A stretch of 64,000 bases of DNA from Bradyrhizobium sp. BR13661 (GTDB lineage Bacteria > Pseudomonadota > Alphaproteobacteria > Rhizobiales > Xanthobacteraceae), in assembly GCF_029892425.1 (NCBI RefSeq), contig NZ_JARXWB010000016.1, positions 120,046 to 184,045 on the forward strand, read 5' to 3'. The position numbers and the translations under genes are program-made. A model generated the notes under the pieces. It had not been told where the DNA came from. It ran no database searches and saw only the letters and a list, made by a program, of their open reading frames with translations. Below are positions 1 to 7,589 of this stretch, piece after piece. How positions within the stretch are numbered: position 1 is the first letter of the stretch; each line of letters begins with the position of its first letter.

Positions 1-110
1 CAGAGATCGTGGCTCCGACCTTCGTACGACCTACCTAAACCATCGCTGGCGTGATTGATTTGCCGTGATAAATCGACCGTTCGGAAGGATAATGCCGTGA
101 AGGATATAAC
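1..110 (+). promoter_or_regulatory. Upstream region of glcD
   Basis: This short leader holds no gene that I can see. An AAGGA-type ribosome binding site sits just before the ATG at 111 and supports that start over the ATGs at 120 and 123. I could not place a promoter with confidence. Confidence 0.4.
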
Positions 111-1604
111 ATGGCCATCATGATGCCTGCGAGCGACCAGGCCGTGCTTGCGCGCCGAGCGGAGATCGTTGCTGCATTGCGTGCCATCGTGCCCGGCGAG
201 GGCGTGATCGACAGCGCGGCCGAGATGCGGGCCTATGAGTCCGACGGGCTGACCGCCTACCGGCAGCCGCCGATGGTCGTGGTGCTGCCCGACACCACCG
301 AGCAGGTCTCGCTGGTCCTGAAATATTGTGCTGCGCAGGGCATCAAGGTGGTGCCGCGTGGCTCCGGCACGTCGCTGTCAGGCGGGGCGCTGCCGCTCGA
401 GGACGGCGTGCTGCTCGGCCTCGGCAAGTTCAAGCGCATCCGCGAGATCGATTTCGACAACCGCGTCGTCGTCACCGAGCCTGGCGTCACCAATCTCGCG
501 ATCAGCCAGGCCGTTGCGCATGCCGGATTCTACTACGCGCCCGATCCGTCCTCGCAGATCGCCTGCTCGATCGGCGGCAATGTCGCGGAGAATTCCGGCG
601 GCGTGCACTGCCTGAAATACGGCATGACCACCAACAACGTGCTCGGTTGCGAAATTGTCCTGATGAGCGGCGAGATCCTGCGCATCGGCGGCAAGGGCTG
701 CGAGAATTCCGGCTACGATCTGATGGGCGTCATCACCGGCTCCGAAGGCCTGCTCGGCGTCATCACCGAGATCACGGTGCGCATCCTGCAAAAGCCGGAG
801 ACGGCGCGCGCGCTGATGGTGGGCTTTGCGCAAGTCGAGGCGGCCGGTGAATGCGTGGCGCGCATTATCGGCGCCGGCATCATTCCCGGTGGCATGGAGA
901 TGATGGACAAGCCGGCGATCCACGCGGCCGAAGCCTTCGTCCATGCCGGCTATCCGCTCGACGTCGAGGCGCTGCTGATCATCGAGCTCGACGGTCCCAA
1001 GATCGAGGTCGACGAGCTGATCAATCGCGTCGAGGCCATCGCGAATGCCTGCGGCTCGACCACCTGCCAGATCTCGACCTCGGAGGCCGAGCGCAATCTG
1101 TTCTGGGCGGGCCGCAAAGCGGCATTCCCTGCGGTGGGCCGCATCTCGCCCGACTATCTCTGCATGGACGGCACCATCCCGCGCGGGGCGCTGCCGAAGG
1201 CACTGGCGCGAATCCGCGAGCTCTCGGAAAAATACCAGCTCGGCTGCGCCAACGTGTTCCACGCCGGCGACGGCAATCTGCATCCGCTGATCCTCTACGA
1301 TGCCAACAAGCCCGGCGAGATCGAGCGTGCCGAAGCCTTCGGCGCCGACATCCTGCGCGCCTGCGTCGAGTTTGGTGGCGTGCTCACCGGCGAGCATGGC
1401 GTCGGCATCGAGAAGCGCGATCTCATGCCCGACATGTTCACCGAGATTGACCTCAACCAGCAGCAGCGCCTGAAATGCGCCTTCGACGCGCAGGGCCTGC
1501 TCAATCCCGGAAAAGTGTTTCCGACCCTGCACCGCTGCGCCGAACTCGGCCGCATGCATGTGCATGCGGGGAAGGTGGCGTTTCCGGACATTCCGCGGTT
1601 CTGA
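111..1604 (+). CDS. glcD: Glycolate oxidase, FAD-linked subunit GlcD
   Basis: This 497-aa protein is the FAD-binding catalytic subunit of glycolate oxidase, which oxidises glycolate to glyoxylate and passes electrons on through GlcE and GlcF. A PCMH-type FAD-binding domain covers roughly residues 55-235 and includes the PRGSGTSLSGG and CSIGGNVAENSGG motifs. The FAD-linked oxidase C-terminal domain follows, with HAGDGNLHP and GEHGVGIEKR near residues 385-440. Length matches the family. glcE and glcF lie downstream on the same strand, but about 1.4 kb of unrelated DNA intervenes (an acyltransferase remnant and a hydrolase on the other strand), so glcD may no longer share a transcript with them. 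Other members of this flavoprotein family use D-lactate, but the presence of glcE and glcF favours glycolate. Confidence 0.95.
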   Translation: MAIMMPASDQAVLARRAEIVAALRAIVPGEGVIDSAAEMRAYESDGLTAYRQPPMVVVLPDTTEQVSLVLKYCAAQGIKVVPRGSGTSLSGGALPLEDGVLLGLGKFKRIREIDFDNRVVVTEPGVTNLAISQAVAHAGFYYAPDPSSQIACSIGGNVAENSGGVHCLKYGMTTNNVLGCEIVLMSGEILRIGGKGCENSGYDLMGVITGSEGLLGVITEITVRILQKPETARALMVGFAQVEAAGECVARIIGAGIIPGGMEMMDKPAIHAAEAFVHAGYPLDVEALLIIELDGPKIEVDELINRVEAIANACGSTTCQISTSEAERNLFWAGRKAAFPAVGRISPDYLCMDGTIPRGALPKALARIRELSEKYQLGCANVFHAGDGNLHPLILYDANKPGEIERAEAFGADILRACVEFGGVLTGEHGVGIEKRDLMPDMFTEIDLNQQQRLKCAFDAQGLLNPGKVFPTLHRCAELGRMHVHAGKVAFPDIPRF

Positions 1605-1631
1605 CGGCTGGACCTCCGACCTGGTGGCGGC

Positions 1632-1865
1632 GTGACGGACGTTTCGATTGACGCTACCGATGAAGCGCTGGCCGGGGCGCAGGCCCAACCGCGCCTCTCG
1701 TTCATCGACAACATCCGCTGGTCGATGATCATTCTCGTGCTGAGCATGCATGCGGCCGACACCTACTCGCCGTTCGGCAATTGGTACTATGTCGACCGGC
1801 AGGAGACGGGCTTCGGCACGGCCCTATTCTTCGGCATCTATCAGAGTTTTCTGCAGGCCTTCTAG
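1632..1865 (+). pseudogene. Truncated acyltransferase-3-type membrane protein (N-terminal remnant)
   Basis: The reading frame from a GTG at 1632 gives 77 residues and then stops at 1863-1865. Residues 23-50 (FIDNIRWSMIILVLSMHAAD and what follows) resemble the first transmembrane helix of membrane acyltransferases of the acyltransferase-3/OpgC type, where an early His after the first helix is characteristic. Those proteins normally run to 350-400 residues, so this is only the first fifth. The frame ends exactly where the convergent hydrolase gene ends (1862), which suggests that the rest was lost when the hydrolase segment arrived. Expression and function are unlikely. The assignment rests on helix 1 only and is tentative. 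Confidence 0.55.
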
Positions 1866-2851
1866 TCCTCTGCGGCAATGTCATTGCCGGCCAGGAACGC
1901 GATACTCTCGCGCCAGAGTGCCGCTCTCATGACTTCCAGATGCATCAGGTGCGTTCCGCGGCTGATCTTGATGTCGCGCTTGCTGGGTGATCCGCTGAAG
2001 CTGCGAAACAACCATTCCGCATCGGCGTCTTTCAGCAGACTGTCCCATTCGCCGCGGATGATGGCGACCGGCGCCCGGACCCGCGACGGATCATAAGCGA
2101 GCTCGCCCCGCCATGCCTTGGCGATGTCGCTCGCCGGTCCCGTCGGGACCTTGACGCCAGCTGGATTGCGCGAGCGGCTGTCCGGATCGCTATCGAGGTA
2201 GCTCCTGCTCCAGGCGTCGAAATGCGTCCGCGACAGTACGGGCGGCTCATGGGCAGGGACATCCTCGACGAAGCGGTTCCATTGGTCCTCCGACGTGACG
2301 ATACGCCAGGCCGGCAGCCGAGGCACTGCCTCGACGCTGACGGATTCGCGCCGGCTGATCGGCGCGAACAGCACGAGGCGATCGACCAGGGCGGGGTGCT
2401 CTCCGGCAAAGAGGCTTGCCGGCATCGAGCCCCAGGAGTGCGCGATCAGCGACAGTGTCCCGGTGCCGCGGTGGCCGAGAATGAATGCCGCGGCCGCCGC
2501 GAGTTGTAGAGCTGCATCGGGCGCAGTGCAAAGCGGCGGGTTTTCGAGAGCTGGCTTGTCCATCTCGGGATAGCGGTCGGATTCGCCGTAGCCGTAGAAG
2601 TCCAGGCCCCAGACGTCGAAGCCCGCCTCGCAAAGTGCGTCGCGCCAGGACGTGCCGTCGAACCGGTGCGCGATCGAGAGCGCGGAAGGAAACGTCGCGC
2701 CGTGGACGTAAAGCACGGCACGACGGGACGGCTGGCTCGCCTCGGCCGCCGGCAGCAGGCTCAGGAACAGCGACATTCTCTCGCACGGACCAGAAATTCG
2801 GAAGTGCTGCTCGAGGTGATCGAGCTTCGGGGTGATTGGACGATGGGTCAT
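1862..2851 (-). CDS. Alpha/beta-hydrolase family protein
   Basis: This 329-aa protein has the alpha/beta-hydrolase layout: an oxyanion-hole HG near YVHGATFPS, a nucleophile elbow AHSWGS, an acid region near IIRGEWDSLL, and a late histidine in SRGTHLMHLE. The substrate cannot be inferred. I chose the ATG at 2851 (MTHRPITPK); the frame runs upstream to 2974, but that extension is arginine-rich low-complexity sequence without homologous feel. The gene lies on the minus strand between glcD and glcE, interrupts the expected glc order and overlaps the end of the acyltransferase remnant by 4 bp. It is probably a later insertion. Confidence 0.8.
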   Translation of the reverse strand: MTHRPITPKLDHLEQHFRISGPCERMSLFLSLLPAAEASQPSRRAVLYVHGATFPSALSIAHRFDGTSWRDALCEAGFDVWGLDFYGYGESDRYPEMDKPALENPPLCTAPDAALQLAAAAAFILGHRGTGTLSLIAHSWGSMPASLFAGEHPALVDRLVLFAPISRRESVSVEAVPRLPAWRIVTSEDQWNRFVEDVPAHEPPVLSRTHFDAWSRSYLDSDPDSRSRNPAGVKVPTGPASDIAKAWRGELAYDPSRVRAPVAIIRGEWDSLLKDADAEWLFRSFSGSPSKRDIKISRGTHLMHLEVMRAALWRESIAFLAGNDIAAED

Positions 2852-3011
2852 GGCGTTTCTCGGTCGCGATCGGCACGACCTTGTAGCGGCGGACCAGCAG
2901 GTTTGGTTCGCCGGCGATCGAAGTGTCGATGTTCTGCCGCGGAGCCGACGCGGCCAGCCGGCGGCACGCCGCATTTGATTTTGGGATCAAATTTCGATAC
3001 CCGCTAGAGGT

Positions 3012-4250
3012 GTGGATACGCTCAGGGTCAGAGACGCCAAAGACGTCGAAGAGGTGGTGCGCGCGGCGATTGCCAACGAGCAGCCGATCGAGATCATCGG
3101 TCATGGCAGCAAGCGCAGCATTGGCCACGCCATGGCGACCAACGCCGTGCTCGACCTCTCCGCGCTGAATGCCGTCACCTCCTACGAACCGAACGAGCTC
3201 ATCGTCACACTCCAGGCCGGCGCGCCGCTGGCCGACGTGCTGTCGCTGATCGATGCCAAGAACCAGCATTTCGCCTTCGAGCCTGTCAATACCGCGCCGC
3301 TGCTGGGCACGCCGGCGCTTGGAACCATCGGCGGCATGATCGCTTCCGGGCTCGCAGGCCCGCGCCGGATCAGGGCGGGTGGTGCGCGCGACCATCTCCT
3401 CGGCGCGCACGCCGTCTCCGGCTTCGGCGACAGCTTCAAGACCGGCGGCAAGGTGGTGAAGAACGTCACGGGTTACGACCTCTGCAAGCTGCTGGCGGGG
3501 TCCTGGGGCACGCTGTCGGTGATGACCGAGGTGACGCTGAAGGTGATGCCCAAGCCGGAAGCCGAGCGGACGCTGCTGCTACGCGGGCTCGACGATGCCG
3601 TCGCCAACAAGGCGATGACCGCGGCCCTCGGCTCGCCTTACGATGTGTCGGCCGCCGCGCATCTGCCGAAATCGGCGTTCCGGGCCAGGACCGACGGGCT
3701 TGGCGATGTCGCCGGCGAGGGCGAGGCGGTGACCGTGCTGCGGCTCGAGGGCATCACGGCCTCCGCCAGCCATCGCGCGACCTCGCTGCGCGAATTGCTG
3801 GCGCCGTTTGGAACCGCGACCCTCATCGAGGATGATACGTCGTCCGCGCTGTGGGACACGATACGCGACATCCTGCCATTCGCGGCCAGCGGCGTACTCG
3901 GCGCCTGGCCGGTGTGGCGCATCGTCTGCCCACCGGCCTCGGGCGCTGCTCTCGGCACGCAATTGGCGCGCGAGACCGGCGGTGACGTGATCTATGACTG
4001 GGGCGGCGGCCTGATCTGGGCGGCGGTGCCACCGAAGAGCGATGCGCATGCGCCAAGCGTGCGCCAGCGCGCCGATGCGTTTGGCGGACATGCCACGCTG
4101 ATCCGGGCTGCTGAGGACGTCAGGCGCGGCGTCGACGTGTTCCACCCGCAGGCTTCAGGCATTGCCGCCCTCAGCGAGCGGGTCCGCGCCAGTTTCGACC
4201 CGAAGTCCATCCTCAACCGGGGACGGTTGACGCGAGGCGCCACGGTATGA
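3012..4250 (+). CDS. glcE: Glycolate oxidase, FAD-binding subunit GlcE
   Basis: This 412-aa protein is the second FAD-binding subunit of glycolate oxidase. A PCMH-type FAD domain fills roughly residues 1-180, with the motifs GTPALGTIGGMIASGLAGPRR and TGGKVVKNVTGYDLCKLLAG, both typical of GlcE. The C-terminal part is shorter than in GlcD, as expected for this subunit. I place the start at the GTG of 3012 because no ATG lies before the FAD fold. The stop overlaps the start of glcF by 4 bp (ATGA at 4247-4250), which indicates translational coupling. Confidence 0.93.
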   Translation: MDTLRVRDAKDVEEVVRAAIANEQPIEIIGHGSKRSIGHAMATNAVLDLSALNAVTSYEPNELIVTLQAGAPLADVLSLIDAKNQHFAFEPVNTAPLLGTPALGTIGGMIASGLAGPRRIRAGGARDHLLGAHAVSGFGDSFKTGGKVVKNVTGYDLCKLLAGSWGTLSVMTEVTLKVMPKPEAERTLLLRGLDDAVANKAMTAALGSPYDVSAAAHLPKSAFRARTDGLGDVAGEGEAVTVLRLEGITASASHRATSLRELLAPFGTATLIEDDTSSALWDTIRDILPFAASGVLGAWPVWRIVCPPASGAALGTQLARETGGDVIYDWGGGLIWAAVPPKSDAHAPSVRQRADAFGGHATLIRAAEDVRRGVDVFHPQASGIAALSERVRASFDPKSILNRGRLTRGATV

Positions 4251-5569
4251 AGACCGAATTCTCACTCGCGCAACTCGCCGACCCCGACATTGCGGAAGCC
4301 GACAAGATCCTGCGCGCCTGCGTCCATTGCGGCTTTTGCACCGCGACCTGCCCGACCTATGTCCTGCTCGGCGACGAGCTCGATAGCCCGCGCGGCCGCA
4401 TCTATCTGATCAAGGAGATGCTGGAAAAGGACCAGGCGCCAACGGCCGAAGTGGTCAAGCATGTCGATCGCTGCCTGTCGTGCCTGGCTTGCATGACGAC
4501 GTGCCCCTCCGGCGTGAACTATATGCACCTTGTCGACCAGGCCCGGGTCAGGATCGAGCAGCGCTATCAGCGGCCGCTCGCCGAGCGGCTGTTGCGCCAG
4601 GTGCTGGCCTTCGTGCTGCCCGACCCGCAGCGCTTTCGCATCAGCATGCAGCTGGCGCGGCTGGCCCGGCCCTTCGCTGTTTTCCTGCCGACCCCGCGAC
4701 CCTCGGCTACACCAGGCCTGATCCAGCGCCTGAAGGCGATGCTGGCGCTGGCTCCCGGCCGGCTGCCCGCGCGTGGGGCCCTTCCGGGCAGCGTGTTCGC
4801 AGCGCTCGGCAAGAAGCGCGGCCGGGTCGCCCTGCTTCAGGGCTGTGCCCAGCAGGTGCTGGCGCCGCGCATCAACCAGGCGGCCATCAACCTGCTCACC
4901 CGCCACGGCATCGAGGTCGTCCTGGTCAGGGACGAGCAATGCTGCGGCGCGCTCACCCATCACCTCGGGCACGACGGGGATGCTCTGGCGCGGGCCCGCG
5001 CCAACGTCACGGCGTGGCAGAGGGAAGCGGCCGGCGAGGGGTTGGACGCCATCCTGGTGACTGCGTCCGGCTGCGGCACCGTGATCAAGGACTACGGCTA
5101 TCTGCTGCGCGAGGATCAAGCCTTCGCAGCCGATGCGGCAAGGGTGTCCGCACTCGCGAAGGACATCACCGAATACGTCGCAAGCCTCGGACTTGAACCT
5201 CGCACGCGGCAGGACAACATCGTCGTCGCCTATCACTCCGCATGTTCGTTGCAGCACGGGCAGAAAATCACGGGCCTTCCGAAAGAATTGCTTTCCAAGA
5301 ATGGATTCGTGGTGAAAGATGTGCCGGAGAGCCATTTGTGTTGCGGTTCGGCGGGGACCTACAACATTCTCCAGCCCGAGCTTGCGGGCAGGTTGCGCGA
5401 TCGCAAGGTCGCCAACATCGCAAGCGTCAAGCCGGACATGATTGCCGCAGGCAATATCGGCTGCATGGTGCAGATTGCCAGTGGCACGTCAGTTCCGGTC
5501 GTACACACGATTGAGCTTCTCGATTGGGCTACGGGCGGGTCGCGGCCGGCGTCGAACACGTCGCACTGA
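4247..5569 (+). CDS. glcF: Glycolate oxidase, iron-sulfur subunit GlcF
   Basis: This 440-aa protein carries the electron-transfer part of glycolate oxidase. Two [4Fe-4S] motifs are visible: Cys25, Cys28, Cys31 and Cys35 in CVHCGFCTATCP, and Cys76, Cys79, Cys82 and Cys86 in CLSCLACMTTCP. Two CCG domains follow, with the paired cysteines QCCGALTHH and LCCGSAGTYN, as in heterodisulfide-reductase-like proteins. It overlaps glcE by 4 bp, so the two subunits are very probably co-translated. Length is usual for the family. Confidence 0.95.
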   Translation: MKTEFSLAQLADPDIAEADKILRACVHCGFCTATCPTYVLLGDELDSPRGRIYLIKEMLEKDQAPTAEVVKHVDRCLSCLACMTTCPSGVNYMHLVDQARVRIEQRYQRPLAERLLRQVLAFVLPDPQRFRISMQLARLARPFAVFLPTPRPSATPGLIQRLKAMLALAPGRLPARGALPGSVFAALGKKRGRVALLQGCAQQVLAPRINQAAINLLTRHGIEVVLVRDEQCCGALTHHLGHDGDALARARANVTAWQREAAGEGLDAILVTASGCGTVIKDYGYLLREDQAFAADAARVSALAKDITEYVASLGLEPRTRQDNIVVAYHSACSLQHGQKITGLPKELLSKNGFVVKDVPESHLCCGSAGTYNILQPELAGRLRDRKVANIASVKPDMIAAGNIGCMVQIASGTSVPVVHTIELLDWATGGSRPASNTSH

Positions 5570-5639
5570 GCTTTCGTCCGGAGGTGACGGCTGAAGGATG
5601 CCCGATCGACCATTGTTCGGCGGCAACAGGAGGACCACG

Positions 5640-6008
5640 ATGGCGAAAGCGAGCAAGAAGAAAAGCAAGAAGGCCAAAAAGGCCAAGAAGGTTGTAGCGG
5701 CGAAGAAGGCGACGAAGAAGAAGGCGGCCAAGAAGAAGGCGGCCAAGAAGTCAGCAAAGAAGGCCGCGAAGAAATCGGCCAAGAAGGCTGCACCGAAGAA
5801 GGTCGCCAAGAAGGCCAAGAAGGCTGCGGCAAAGAAAGCGGCGCCGAAGACAGCCGCAAAGAAAGCAGCACCGAAGAAGGCGAAGGCAGCTCCCGCGCCG
5901 AAGCCGGCGGCTCCAATAGCGGCGCCGGCCCCCGAGCCCGCTGCCGAGACAAGCTGGGCGATGCCTTCGTCTTCTGCGGATCCGACGCCGGCCGAAGGGC
6001 AAGGCTAG
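5640..6008 (+). CDS. Histone H1-like lysine/alanine-rich DNA-binding protein
   Basis: This 122-aa protein consists almost entirely of lysine and alanine in repeating KKAAKK-like units over residues 1-85. A proline/alanine tail then leads to an acidic, serine-rich C-terminus. The composition is that of bacterial histone H1-like proteins (HctB/AlgP type), which bind DNA non-specifically through the lysine-rich tail and help compact the nucleoid. I chose the ATG at 5640 because a strong AGGAGG-like site lies a few bases upstream at about 5628-5634; an in-frame upstream start at 5598 lacks one. A clear terminator follows at about 6087. Short repeats make the length prone to variation between strains. 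Confidence 0.75.
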   Translation: MAKASKKKSKKAKKAKKVVAAKKATKKKAAKKKAAKKSAKKAAKKSAKKAAPKKVAKKAKKAAAKKAAPKTAAKKAAPKKAKAAPAPKPAAPIAAPAPEPAAETSWAMPSSSADPTPAEGQG

Positions 6009-6086
6009 CCCGAAGGGGGTGGCCAAGCCAGGGTTCGGGCTTGAGCCGCAGGCCGGGTCCAGCCCTCGACCGGGATTTACTAAGCG

Positions 6087-6118
6087 AAGGCCGCAGCGGT
6101 GACGCTGCGGCCTTTTTG
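6087..6118 (+). terminator. Rho-independent terminator after the H1-like gene
   Basis: A 12-bp stem (AAGGCCGCAGCG paired with CGCTGCGGCCTT) with a 4-base loop is followed by a run of T. It is a strong intrinsic terminator for the H1-like gene. Confidence 0.85.
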
Positions 6119-6444
6119 CATCGCCCGCCAGGGCTGTCGGAGGCTGCCCGTTTTTGAGTCAGTTGATTCGTAGCGCGCCGGCCACGGAGCCTCGGGCCTC
6201 CGTAGTACCCCGGGCTCTGCTGTGCACTTTGGTGTGAAAATAATGTGATCGAGAAGCAACACCAGCCGACAACCTTTCGTGGAATCGCTGGAATGCCCAA
6301 AAAGTCGGCAGATGCTTTCGTTTTTTGCTTCTCGCTTGAGGTCCTTCCCTCCAGATTGCCGCTGTAAAGCAATTTGCAGTCAGGTCGTACGCCCCGGGGG
6401 GCTTCCGGGAATCCGACTGGGTGGAACTGGTGATGGGGATCGAA
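6119..6444. other. Intergenic region upstream of the porin
   Basis: About 325 bp without a convincing gene. It probably holds the porin promoter and a long 5' leader, but I cannot assign -35/-10 boxes or an operator with confidence. Confidence 0.4.
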
Positions 6445-7449
6445 ATGAAAAAAGTAACTTTGTTGGCAACGGCGCTGGCAATGGTGACGGGCTCGGCTTT
6501 CGCGGCGGATCTGCATGTGAAGGCATTGAAGGCTCCTCCGCCGCCCGCATTCGATCCCTGGGATATCGCCTTCGGCGGCGCGATCATGAGCGACTACATC
6601 TTCCGCGGCGTGACCCAGTCGAACCACCAGCCTTCGGTCGCCGCCTATTTCGAGCCCCGCTACAACATCAACAAGGACCTGCAGCTGTACGCCGGCGTGT
6701 CGGCGGAGAGCATCTCCTTCGCCAACCGCGCTGCGGCTGAAGTCGACGTCTACGGCGGTATCCGTCCGACCTTCGGCGCCTTCGCCTTCGATGTTGGTAT
6801 CTGGGGCTACCTGTATCCGGGCGGAAGCTGCGCCGACAACGTGCTCGCGGCCGGCAACATCCCCGGCGGCGGCGTTTGCCCCGTCAGCACCACGACCATC
6901 TTCCTCGCCGACGGCAACGTCATGAAGAAGAACGTCAGCTTCTTCGAAGTCTACGGCAAGGTGAACTACACCATCAACGACAACTGGTCGGTCGGCGTGA
7001 ACGAGTACTACTCGCCGAACTTCCTGAACTCGGGCGCTTGGGGCGACTACGCGTCGGTGACCGCGAAGTGGACCGCACCGGGCACGATCTTCGGCACTTC
7101 CGGCGTCGGCATGTACGTGTCGGGTGAGTTCGGCCGTCAGTGGCTCGGCACCTCGGATGCCTTCTACGGCATTCCCGGAACGATCTATGCCAACGGCATT
7201 CCCTACAAGAGCTACAACACCTGGAACCTCGGCGTCGGCTTCACCTACAAGGTGTTCACGCTGGATCTGCGTTACTCCGGCACCGACCTGAACAAGGGTG
7301 ATTGCAACGCCTTCACCAGCGCCTTCAACGCCACCGGCACCACCAGCGTCACCCCGATCAATCCGGCCGGCGCTGGCTCCAACTGGTGCGGCTCGGCGGG
7401 TATCGCCAAGCTGTCCTTCGACCTGACGGCGATGACCAACCTGAAGTAA
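6445..7449 (+). CDS. TorF-family (Gcw_chp) putative outer-membrane porin
   Basis: This 334-aa protein starts with a clear signal peptide: KK, a hydrophobic core and an AFA cleavage site near residue 20. The mature part alternates aromatic and polar residues in beta-strand fashion, with many Trp and Tyr, and opens with IAFGGAIMSDYIFRGVTQS, the hallmark of the Gcw_chp/TorF family of predicted outer-membrane proteins. It ends in a beta-barrel-like strand. Four cysteines (in GGSCADN, GGVCPV, KGDCNAF and SNWCGS) could form loop disulfides. I chose the ATG at 6445 because it gives the best signal peptide and follows a GGGG-containing site; an ATG at 6433 is also in frame. The transported solute is unknown. 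Confidence 0.85.
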   Translation: MKKVTLLATALAMVTGSAFAADLHVKALKAPPPPAFDPWDIAFGGAIMSDYIFRGVTQSNHQPSVAAYFEPRYNINKDLQLYAGVSAESISFANRAAAEVDVYGGIRPTFGAFAFDVGIWGYLYPGGSCADNVLAAGNIPGGGVCPVSTTTIFLADGNVMKKNVSFFEVYGKVNYTINDNWSVGVNEYYSPNFLNSGAWGDYASVTAKWTAPGTIFGTSGVGMYVSGEFGRQWLGTSDAFYGIPGTIYANGIPYKSYNTWNLGVGFTYKVFTLDLRYSGTDLNKGDCNAFTSAFNATGTTSVTPINPAGAGSNWCGSAGIAKLSFDLTAMTNLK

Positions 7450-7471
7450 GTTTTGTCCCGAGACGACTAAC

Positions 7472-7503
7472 AAGGGCGGCAGAGCAATCTGCCGCCCTTT
7501 TGT
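7472..7503. terminator. Terminator between the porin and the ABC transporter
   Basis: A 12-bp stem (AAGGGCGGCAGA with TCTGCCGCCCTT) around a 4-base loop is followed by T-rich sequence on the plus strand. It ends the porin transcript and may also act for the convergent ABC transporter gene. Confidence 0.85.
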
Positions 7504-7589
7504 TTTGGGGGGGATGGAGACCCACGGTGCGGGTAGAGAGCCGGCGGGTTGCTACAAGCTCCAATGACGAGGCCTGAGCTGGGGCCGCC

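Noticed and set aside
378..1751. Long open frame (457 codons) antisense to glcD
   Set aside because: In high-GC DNA the opposite strand of a real gene often stays open. The product is Arg/Asp/His-rich with no fold, and glcD itself is unmistakable.
5359..7473. Long minus-strand open frame (704 codons) across the H1-like and porin genes
   Set aside because: It runs antisense to two clear plus-strand genes and through a terminator. Its Ser/Pro/Arg-rich middle is the mirror of the lysine-rich repeats.
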